Source of the DNA: JBLHLB01 sp047618505
Lineage (GTDB): Bacteria; Planctomycetota; UBA1135; GCA-002686595
DNA: 13,421 nucleotides
NCBI GenBank assembly: GCA_047618505.1
Contig: JBLHLB010000077.1
Location: 1-13,421, forward strand
Direction of reading: 5' to 3'
The notes below the pieces were generated by a model. The model searched no databases. It had not been told where the DNA came from and saw only the letters and a list, made by a program, of their open reading frames with translations. Positions 1 to 6,720 of this stretch are shown here, one piece after another. How positions within the stretch are numbered: the first letter of the stretch is position 1; each line of letters opens with the position of its first letter. A program made the position numbers and the translations under genes.

Positions 1-2
1 CC

Positions 3-398
3 TGTCGACTCCTGAATCTCGGCTATCGCGTCTGTCAGGACCCGGCCATCGAGACCTTTCACAAGACGCCCTTTGGCATTCAGATGGGCAAGCGCAGTCT
101 GTTCTTCCACGCGCGTAACGCCTTCCTCTCGATGTTGAAGTACGCGCCCCTGGGCGACCTAGTGCGCCTGCCTTGGTTGGTGGTCACAAAGGTGCTCCTA
201 CGCAGTTCGAAATCGGAGGCAGAGGGTTCTGTTACCGATGCCACGGGGACCATTGGAATCGGGCGTTCGGTGCGCGAGACGCCGGGCGCATTTTGGGTGC
301 TCTGCAAGGCGGGCTTCTCGGTGCTATGGAATGTGCCTTATTGCCTGAAGCACCGTGCGCCGGTGAAACACGCGGACTTCGAGCTGCCTCTCGGTTAG
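3..398 (+). CDS. C-terminal part of a probable family 2 glycosyltransferase (5' truncated)
   Basis: The reading frame is open from the left edge of the window, so the start lies outside; about 131 residues are visible before a TAG stop. It begins in a stretch reading LLNLGYRVCQDPAIETFHK, which resembles the end of a GT-A glycosyltransferase domain ('...G.rv...P.....H.'). An aromatic and basic segment follows (SLFFHARNAFLSMLKYAP), of the kind found after the catalytic domain in rhamnosyltransferase-like GT2 enzymes that act at the membrane on cell-surface polysaccharide. The catalytic DxD motif and nucleotide-sugar site would lie upstream and cannot be checked, so the family call rests on the C-terminal pattern only. 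The next gene begins about 93 bases downstream on the same strand. Whether they share a transcript is unclear, because a -10-like element lies between them. Confidence 0.6.
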   Translation, partial: CRLLNLGYRVCQDPAIETFHKTPFGIQMGKRSLFFHARNAFLSMLKYAPLGDLVRLPWLVVTKVLLRSSKSEAEGSVTDATGTIGIGRSVRETPGAFWVLCKAGFSVLWNVPYCLKHRAPVKHADFELPLG

Positions 399-411
399 CG
401 GGCAGCTCTGC

Positions 412-417
412 TATACT
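412..417 (+). promoter_or_regulatory. Possible -10 element upstream of the FabH-type gene
   Basis: TATACT in the short gap after the glycosyltransferase stop matches the bacterial -10 consensus TATAAT at five of six positions. It lies 75 bases before the preferred ATG of the ketoacyl synthase gene. The sequence 16-18 bases upstream (around 388-394) is a poor match to TTGACA, so this is only a candidate. Confidence 0.25.
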
Positions 418-491
418 GGCGTAGCGCCATCGCTGTGCTGATTCCCGGGGCTCCCTCGCCCTGTCTCCTCTCGATTTCAACCTGTTGCCCC

Positions 492-1520
492 ATGCTACGA
501 TCGAAGATCACTGGCCTTGGAATTGCCCTGCCCCCGCGCTGTGTTACCAATGATGACCTGAGCGAGGTCATGGATACTTCGGACGAGTGGGTGCAGAAGC
601 GCACCGGTATCAAGCAGCGCTACTGGGCTGAGGCGAACGAAGACTTGAGCACTTCGGACCTGGGGGCATCGGCAGGTGTGGAGGCCTTGGCAGATGCGGG
701 CTTGGTGCCGGCGGATATAGACATGATCATCTTCGCGACCCTGAGCCCGGACGCGTCCTTCCCCGGGTCTGGCTGCTTCCTCCAGGCCAAGATGGATATT
801 CCCGCGGGCGTACCGGCCTTGGACGTACGGCAGCAGTGCACGGGATTCGTCTATGCCCTCTCCATCGCCGACCTCTACGTGCGCGCCGGGGTGCACAAGA
901 ATATTCTGGTTGTGGGGGCGGAGATGCAATCGAAGTGCGTGGAAATCAACGATCGCGGCCGCTACATGGCGGTGCTCTTTGGCGACGGCGCCGGAGCCGT
1001 TGTGGTCAGCGCCACGGAGGTGGAAAGCGCCGAAGCAAAGAACTCGAGTGAGTCCTGTATCTATTCGACCCACTTGCATGCGGATGGCCGGTTCGCAAAG
1101 GACCTCCTATGGGCTTCGCCGGGAACCGCCAACCGGGTCTGGAATCCACCTGAGTTGGTCGCGGAGCCCGCTGCCTTCCCGCAAATGAACGGGCGCTTGG
1201 TCTTCACCCACGCAGTTCGGCGCATGCCAGAGGTGGCGCGCGAGGCCCTAGAGGCCAACGGGGTAACGGCGGACGATGTGGACCTCTTCATCAATCACCA
1301 GGCCAACGCGCGCATCAACGAAAAGTTCGCTGATGCCATGGGCGTCGGTAAGGACAAGGTCTTTGACACAGTTGATGCCTTCGCGAACACCACGGCGGCG
1401 ACGATCCCCATTGGCCTCTATGAGGCGCGCAAGGCCGGACTGCTTGAGCGCGGCAAGCTCGTGTCTATGGCAACCTTTGGCAGTGGTTTCACTTGGGCTT
1501 CCGCACTCCTACGTTGGTAA
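492..1520 (+). CDS. fabH: Beta-ketoacyl-[acyl-carrier-protein] synthase III family protein (FabH-like)
   Basis: Thiolase-fold condensing enzyme. FabH proteins join an acyl-CoA starter (usually acetyl-CoA) to malonyl-ACP in the cytoplasm to begin fatty-acid synthesis. All signatures are visible in the 342-residue product: an N-terminus like FabH (KITGLGIALP, then DTSDEWVQKRTGI at about 28-40), catalytic Cys116 in QQCTGF, FGDGAGAVV at about 163-171, His269 in INHQAN, Asn299 in FANTTAA, and a C-terminal FGSGFTWASALL. The ATG at 492 is preferred over a GTG at 435 because it places the N-terminus where FabH proteins begin, and the 19 extra residues look non-homologous. Compared with E. coli FabH (317 residues) there are about 21 extra residues between the catalytic Cys and His, around 195-235, so a specialised KAS III with another starter is possible. 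The next gene starts 8 bases after the stop, so co-transcription is likely. Confidence 0.9.
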   Translation: MLRSKITGLGIALPPRCVTNDDLSEVMDTSDEWVQKRTGIKQRYWAEANEDLSTSDLGASAGVEALADAGLVPADIDMIIFATLSPDASFPGSGCFLQAKMDIPAGVPALDVRQQCTGFVYALSIADLYVRAGVHKNILVVGAEMQSKCVEINDRGRYMAVLFGDGAGAVVVSATEVESAEAKNSSESCIYSTHLHADGRFAKDLLWASPGTANRVWNPPELVAEPAAFPQMNGRLVFTHAVRRMPEVAREALEANGVTADDVDLFINHQANARINEKFADAMGVGKDKVFDTVDAFANTTAATIPIGLYEARKAGLLERGKLVSMATFGSGFTWASALLRW

Positions 1521-1528
1521 GCATATCC

Positions 1529-4063
1529 ATGGCGACGGTGCCTCTCTTCAATCGCTTGCTAGGGCGATGCGTGGCGTTCGTATTGGCCCTCTTATTCTGT
1601 GCCCCGCTGATACCCGCCCAGAACGGGGATCGCAAAGGCGAGGTTCAGCCGCCGCTTCCGGAGGATCTTGAGATCCCCGCGGCGCCGGTGCTTACCCCCG
1701 AAGAGGCCCTGGCGCAATTCCGCGTGGCCCCGGGTTACCGGGTTGAATTGGTGGCGGCGGAACCGCTGCTACAGGATCCCGTGGTCGCAGTCTTCGATGA
1801 GAGCGGGCGTCTGTGGGTTTGTGAGATGCGGGGCTACATGCCCAACATCGATGGAGAGGGGGAGTTGGAGCCGATCGGATGCGTGGCCGTCCTAACCGAC
1901 GAGGATGGCGACGGACGCATGGACCGGCGCGATGTGTTCCTCGACGGACTGGTCTTGCCGCGCGCGATTCACCCGACTGAAGGTGGCTGCCTGATACTGG
2001 CTCCCCCCGAGTTGACCCTCTGGACGGACACGGATGGGGATGGCAAGGCGGACACTAGCGAGGTTGTGGACACGGGGCTGGGCGGCCTGGATAACCCCGA
2101 ACATGCGATCAACTCGCTCCTGTACCAAGTGGACAACTGGTACCGAATGGCGAATTCCCCCAAGCGCTACAGGCGTGTGGACGGCGAGTGGGTCATCGGA
2201 CGCACGGCCTCCGGTGGGCAGTGGGGCCTGACCCAGGACGCCCTCGGTCGCGCCTACTTCGATACAAACTCCGACCCGTTGCGCGGGGACTTGTTTCCGT
2301 CGCACTACGCCCTTCGGAATCCGAACTACGGTCGTGGCGGGGGGACGAATGTGCGTATCGCGCGGGACATGGCCACCTATTCACCGCGCGTCAATACGGG
2401 TGTGAACCGGGGCTATCAGAAGAACACTCTGCGGGACGACTTCACCCTGAGGAACTTCACGGCGGCCTGTGCGCCCTTGGTCGTTGGGAATGATGCCTTT
2501 GTCTGTGAGCCCACGGGGAATCTCGTGAAACGCTATCGCATCGACTGGAAGGATGGTCTTGAGCGAAGCGCGGACCAGTTCTACGAAGGAACGGAGTTCC
2601 TGGCATCGATGGACGAACGCTTCCGTCCCGTCAACCTGACGACGGCACCGGACGGGTCGTTGATCATTGTGGACTTCACGCGCGGGCTTATTCAGCACCG
2701 CATCTTCTTGACGAGTTGGCTGCGGGCTCAAATCCTGGATCGCGGGCTGGACCGGCCGGCTTCCCAGGGACGAATCTGGCGCGTCGTCGATGAGCGGGTG
2801 GAGGCTTTCGACACACCAGACCTCGGGGACGCTACCTGGGAAGAGTTGGTGCGGGCCCTGTCGCACCCCAACGCGATGCTGCGTTTGACCGCCCAGCGTC
2901 TCCTGGTGGAGGAGGCGGGGGACCAGAGGGAACCCTGGGAGTTGATGCGCACGCACGCCTTGGATGCACCTGAGCCCCTCGGTCGCATGCACGCCCTCTG
3001 GGCCCTTGCGGGAACCAATGGCTTGGATCCAGAGTTCGTGGCAAAAGCCCTGCAGGATTCGGACCCGCGTGTCCTGCACGCCGCTTTGCGAGTGGCGGAG
3101 CCCTGGATCGCTGGTGGTGATCCGAAGCTGACCGCCCTGGCAGCCGCCGTTGCCGAAGGCGCCGATGCGGGGCTGTATCAGCAAGTACTGCACTCCCTTG
3201 GTTCGGCTGCGACTTCGGCGGGGGATGATCAACTGGCTGTCTTCGCCCGGCAAGATTGCTCCAACAGCCTAGTGCGTTCGGCCCTATTGACCGGTCTTTA
3301 CCAGCGCGAGCTAGCCTTCATCCGTCGACTCCTCTCCGATCTTGAGTGGGACAGGGTGACGGAGGGTAGACCGGAGCTTCTGCGCGAGTTGGCTCGCTGC
3401 GTTGTACGCCAGGGCATTGGCGAAGAGATTGAAGCCCTCATTGCGCTGGCCCTTACGGGGCAGCTCTATCAAGCCGAAGCGATCTTCGAAGGGATTGTGG
3501 CGGCACGCCCCAAGGGTCCCGATGGCAAGCCCACGGCGACACTCCTGGGGGCGAAACCGTCCGGTGCCGAGGACCTTCAGGGGGAAGTGCCCAAGGCAAA
3601 TGCGGCCTACGACGCCTTGGTTTGGCCCGGGAAGCCTGGCTATGAAGCCAAGGAAGTGCGAGCCCTGAGGGGCAATGAGCGGGAACTCTTCAACCTCGGC
3701 GCCACGATCTATCGCGACATTTGCTCCGCTTGTCACCAGCCCAGTGGACTCGGCGAGCCAGGCAAGGCTCCGCCCCTGCGAAACTCGCCCTACACCCTGG
3801 GGAAGCCGGATGTCTTCGGTCGCATTCTGTTGCACGGACTCGGTGGCGAAATCAAGTTCGGCAGCGAGACCTGGAACGCGGAGATGCCCGCCTACTCTGG
3901 CTCGGATCTCGAGGCCGCTGCGGTCATGACCTACGTCCGCCGAGAGTGGGGGCACGGTGCGGAGCCCGTTAGCGAAGCCTTCGTGACTGAGCTACGGGCC
4001 GAGATCGCCGACCGCACGACAGCCTGGACCGTGGAAGAGATCAAGGCCTTGATGGACGACTGA
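1529..4063 (+). CDS. Exported beta-propeller / HEAT / cytochrome c fusion protein (PVC-type 'membrane-bound dehydrogenase')
   Basis: Of 844 residues, the first ~30 are a signal peptide (basic RLLGR, then a hydrophobic run ending in APLIPA). A region from about 55 to 430 matches the Pirellula/Verrucomicrobium-type 'putative membrane-bound dehydrogenase' family, an NHL/PQQ-dehydrogenase-like propeller (FRVAPGYRVELVAAEPL, then VAVFDESGRLWVCEMRGYMP). It contains two DxDGDG calcium-loop-like motifs at about 124-132 and 167-176. Residues about 433-640 are alpha-helical HEAT-like repeats. Near the end is a class I cytochrome c domain with haem motif C732-S-A-C735-H736 and a probable axial Met786 in EMPAYSG. 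The protein should sit outside the cytoplasmic membrane and pass electrons from an oxidised organic substrate, possibly a sugar; the substrate is unknown. The start at 1529 is chosen over an overlapping TTG at 1493 because it gives a clean signal peptide. The gene ends at a large inverted repeat. Confidence 0.85.
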   Translation: MATVPLFNRLLGRCVAFVLALLFCAPLIPAQNGDRKGEVQPPLPEDLEIPAAPVLTPEEALAQFRVAPGYRVELVAAEPLLQDPVVAVFDESGRLWVCEMRGYMPNIDGEGELEPIGCVAVLTDEDGDGRMDRRDVFLDGLVLPRAIHPTEGGCLILAPPELTLWTDTDGDGKADTSEVVDTGLGGLDNPEHAINSLLYQVDNWYRMANSPKRYRRVDGEWVIGRTASGGQWGLTQDALGRAYFDTNSDPLRGDLFPSHYALRNPNYGRGGGTNVRIARDMATYSPRVNTGVNRGYQKNTLRDDFTLRNFTAACAPLVVGNDAFVCEPTGNLVKRYRIDWKDGLERSADQFYEGTEFLASMDERFRPVNLTTAPDGSLIIVDFTRGLIQHRIFLTSWLRAQILDRGLDRPASQGRIWRVVDERVEAFDTPDLGDATWEELVRALSHPNAMLRLTAQRLLVEEAGDQREPWELMRTHALDAPEPLGRMHALWALAGTNGLDPEFVAKALQDSDPRVLHAALRVAEPWIAGGDPKLTALAAAVAEGADAGLYQQVLHSLGSAATSAGDDQLAVFARQDCSNSLVRSALLTGLYQRELAFIRRLLSDLEWDRVTEGRPELLRELARCVVRQGIGEEIEALIALALTGQLYQAEAIFEGIVAARPKGPDGKPTATLLGAKPSGAEDLQGEVPKANAAYDALVWPGKPGYEAKEVRALRGNERELFNLGATIYRDICSACHQPSGLGEPGKAPPLRNSPYTLGKPDVFGRILLHGLGGEIKFGSETWNAEMPAYSGSDLEAAAVMTYVRREWGHGAEPVSEAFVTELRAEIADRTTAWTVEEIKALMDD

Positions 4064-4068
4064 AATTG

Positions 4069-4126
4069 CAGCTGGGCGGAGCTCCACTCGAATCGATCTC
4101 GATTCGAGTGGAGCTCCGCCCAGCTG
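4069..4126. terminator. Perfect 28-bp inverted repeat between convergent genes, probable two-way terminator
   Basis: Two 28-base arms (4069-4096 and 4099-4126) are exact reverse complements separated by only two bases. The arms begin CAGCTGGGCGGAGCTCC and are GC-rich towards the base of the stem. It starts 5 bases after the stop codon of the cytochrome fusion gene and ends 20 bases before the stop of the Lon-like gene that runs the other way, the usual place for a shared terminator. Neither side has a clean T-tract (AAATTG on one side, GATTAGAAAAGG on the other), so it is not a textbook Rho-independent terminator. It may act as an RNA-end stabiliser or be a copy of a dispersed palindrome. Confidence 0.6.
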
Positions 4127-4146
4127 GATTAGAAAAGGACTACGGG

Positions 4147-6615
4147 CTAGTCCGCTGTCGGTTCAGCCGCTGCGCCTTCAAGGCCCTTCTCCTCGTTCTC
4201 GGTGATGCCGGCCACATCCTCAAACATGTCCGGGTGAGCCGAGGCCAGGCTCCAGTAGTCAAAGGCCTTGTCCACGGCGGTGGCAAGAAGCGTGCCGTTG
4301 GCATAGTCGCCGTGCTCGTCTCGTTCACCGGCGGGTACACCAGTGAAGACTTCCAGGGCCTCTTGAATCGTCCGGACGGGATAGACATGGAAGCGACCCT
4401 CGCGGCAGGCCTCAACGACCTCTTCGTCCAGCATCAGGTCGCGTACGTTTGCCTGGGGCAGGATGATGCCCTGGGTTCCCGTAAGGCCCAGTTCACGGCA
4501 GACGGCGAAGAAACCCTCGATCTTCGCGGACGCTCCACCGATTGCCTGGATGGCCCCATGCTGGTCAATGGCGCCGGTCATGGCGAGATCCTGGCGCAGG
4601 GGGATACCGGTCAAGGCTGAGAGCATGCAGCACATCTCCGCGCCCGAGGCGGAGTCGCCGTCGATGCCGCCGTAGCTCTGTTCAAAGGCGATCGATGAGG
4701 AGAATGCCAGGGGATGCTGCGTCTGCAGCAGGTGCCGCAGGAGGCCGCGCAGGATGTGGAAGCCCTTGGTGTGAATCCGACCCGAAAGTTGCGACTCACG
4801 CTCGATATCGACTGCCCCACTCATGCCCGCACCGATCGTGGCGGTGATGCGGCTGGGGAAACCGAAGGTCAATGGACCTGCTGTCATCGTGGCCAATCCG
4901 TTGACCTGCCCGATACAGGTGCCGGAGGTCTGGATGTTGATCGTGCCGTCAGAGATGTTCTCGCGGTAGTTACGCGCCGGGAGGTCGGCGCGACGGCGCG
5001 TGCGTAGGATTGCGTTGTGCACATGCTCGCGGTCGACGATCTCTGCCTTCCTGAGTTGCGCGACGAAGGAAGCCTCGCGGACGATATCGGCGAGTCTTCC
5101 GAAGCGCGCGGTCAGTCGATCCTTGCGCCCCGCGATGCGCGCGCCGTGTTCGGCCAGGCGGGCCACTGCATCGGCGGTGAAGTGCATCACCGTTTCATCC
5201 CTGTCGGCCAGTTGGGCCACGTAGCGCCCATAGGCCGCGACGACGCCGTCGTTGCGGGGTAAGACTGTGTCGAAGTCCGCCAGGACCTTGAAGAGGTGTC
5301 CAAAATCCGGGTCGCCGGAGTCGAGGGCGTAGTAGAGACTTGGCTCACCGATCAGGACGACCTTGACGTTCAAGGGAATCGGCGCGGGTTTGATCGTGCG
5401 CCCGCCCCAGGCTCCCTGGCGTTCCGAGGGGACAATCTCCAGTTGACCCGTGCGAAGGGCCCGCACTAGGACCTTCCAGGCACCGGGTTCGTTGACCACG
5501 TCACGGGCTTCGAGGATCAGGTAGCCGCCGTCGGCGCGTAGGAGCGATCCGGCGGAGATCATCAGGTGGTCCGACACGGTCGCGCCACCGGAGAGGATCT
5601 TGCGTTCGATCCCGCCCAAGAGGTTGCCGAGCGTCGGCGTGCTCTCGATGACGAAGGGGCAGGGACTGTCTTCCGAGTGCGAGTTGACAACGTTGACCTG
5701 GAAACGTCGTAGCCAGCCTTCGAGCTCTTGTTCGGACTGGGGGACGCCGCGCTTGACGACTTCGGCGATGCAGTCGTCCAGGAAGCTGCGCGTGTCCGGT
5801 TCCGGGAAGCGCTCCCGCAGGGCGCGCGTGGCTTCGTCGAGGAGTACGCGTGCCTCGTCCTGCATGATGCGGCGCATGCGTTGGCCGTGCTCCCCTTGGC
5901 GTTCCTGCAATTGCCGCCCGAGTTCCTGGAGCTTCTTGCCGTAGGTTTTGATCTTGGCTTCGATCGCAGTGACGTCTTCCTGGGTGAGCTTGCCACTCTT
6001 GACGTACTCCTGGATCACCTCCGGGGCGAGGGTCTCACCGTCGATTACTGGCAAGAGCATGGTGCGCATTTGATCGCCCGCGGATGTTGTCACCAAGCCG
6101 AGATCAGCGCTTGTAAGCTCCGCCTCAAGGGGAGCACGCAGCTCGCCGAGCTGTTCCTGGAAGCTCTCCTGAAGGGCCTCGCGACGGCGGCGCAATTTCT
6201 CGTCATTGAGAGCCAGCCCGAGATCCGTGCGCACAAAGGAAATCCACTGCTCCATGCCGTCTTCGAGTTCACGCCCACGGCCGCGCGGCACTGAGAGTAG
6301 GCGTGGGTGGTCGGGCAACTCGAAGTTGTAGACGTAGACGTGATCCGGTGAGAGCGGGCAAGAGCGCGGAAGGGTTTCGAGGACCCGCTTCACAAGGGTC
6401 AGGCGACCGGTCTCGGGCATGCCCCGTACATAGACGTTTTGGCCGCGCGCGAAGGTCGCCAAGCCGAAGGCCAGGGCCTCGGCTGCGCCTTCCTGGCCGA
6501 CGAAGTCCTGGAGTGGTTCAACTTCGGCGGTGGTCTTGAAGTCGAGGCTGCTGGCATCGCAATGCCAGCGCAAGTCCTCGGTATCGAGTCGTTTGGGTTC
6601 GGGCAAGCTCGTCAT
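4147..6615 (-). CDS. Lon-like ATP-dependent protease (AAA_32 / LonB-type AAA+ with S16 protease domain)
   Basis: The 822-residue product matches the non-classical Lon family (AAA_32 plus Lon proteolytic domain; E. coli YcbZ/LonH is a relative). Residues about 10-110 hold the start of the AAA+ module with a degenerate Walker A, G65-MPETG-R71-L-T. Residues about 135-300 are a long charged helical insertion rich in Glu, Arg and Leu, probably coiled coil. The family's Walker B-like GGYLILEA lies at about 363-370, and the lid is around 455-540. The C-terminal protease domain carries the serine-lysine dyad: Ser655 in GDSASGAE and Lys698 in GGASAKIEGFF. There is no classical Lon N-terminal substrate domain. 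The enzyme should be a cytoplasmic ATP-fuelled protease for damaged or regulatory proteins. The ATG at 6615 fits the family N-terminus, although no purine-rich ribosome site is visible. The gene follows the ThuA-DUF1080 gene by 105 bases. Confidence 0.9.
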   Translation of the reverse strand: MTSLPEPKRLDTEDLRWHCDASSLDFKTTAEVEPLQDFVGQEGAAEALAFGLATFARGQNVYVRGMPETGRLTLVKRVLETLPRSCPLSPDHVYVYNFELPDHPRLLSVPRGRGRELEDGMEQWISFVRTDLGLALNDEKLRRRREALQESFQEQLGELRAPLEAELTSADLGLVTTSAGDQMRTMLLPVIDGETLAPEVIQEYVKSGKLTQEDVTAIEAKIKTYGKKLQELGRQLQERQGEHGQRMRRIMQDEARVLLDEATRALRERFPEPDTRSFLDDCIAEVVKRGVPQSEQELEGWLRRFQVNVVNSHSEDSPCPFVIESTPTLGNLLGGIERKILSGGATVSDHLMISAGSLLRADGGYLILEARDVVNEPGAWKVLVRALRTGQLEIVPSERQGAWGGRTIKPAPIPLNVKVVLIGEPSLYYALDSGDPDFGHLFKVLADFDTVLPRNDGVVAAYGRYVAQLADRDETVMHFTADAVARLAEHGARIAGRKDRLTARFGRLADIVREASFVAQLRKAEIVDREHVHNAILRTRRRADLPARNYRENISDGTINIQTSGTCIGQVNGLATMTAGPLTFGFPSRITATIGAGMSGAVDIERESQLSGRIHTKGFHILRGLLRHLLQTQHPLAFSSSIAFEQSYGGIDGDSASGAEMCCMLSALTGIPLRQDLAMTGAIDQHGAIQAIGGASAKIEGFFAVCRELGLTGTQGIILPQANVRDLMLDEEVVEACREGRFHVYPVRTIQEALEVFTGVPAGERDEHGDYANGTLLATAVDKAFDYWSLASAHPDMFEDVAGITENEEKGLEGAAAEPTAD

Positions 6616-6672
6616 GGGTTCGGCTATCCGCAGTTGCGGAGGTGCGGCGGCCCAGGTTAAGGCCGGAGGGAA

Positions 6673-6690
6673 GGACTCAGCTTTGAGTCC
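6673..6690 (-). terminator. Small hairpin between the ThuA-DUF1080 and Lon-like genes
   Basis: A perfect 7-bp stem (GGACTCA / TGAGTCC) with a 4-base loop lies 30 bases after the stop of the ThuA-DUF1080 gene and before the Lon-like gene, both on the - strand. On that strand it is followed by TTCCCT rather than a true T-run. It could be a weak terminator or a processing site that uncouples the two genes; the evidence is position plus stem only. Confidence 0.35.
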
Positions 6691-6720
6691 GGAGCGCGCG
6701 TCGGAGGAATAGGAGAGGGC

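Noticed and set aside
435..491. GTG-initiated 19-residue extension of the FabH-type protein
   Set aside because: The extension (LIPGAPSPCLLSISTCC) has no counterpart in FabH proteins, whose N-terminus matches the ATG at 492.
495..1079. 194-residue - strand open frame opposite the FabH-type gene
   Set aside because: Entirely antisense to a clearly conserved gene, with no recognisable motifs.
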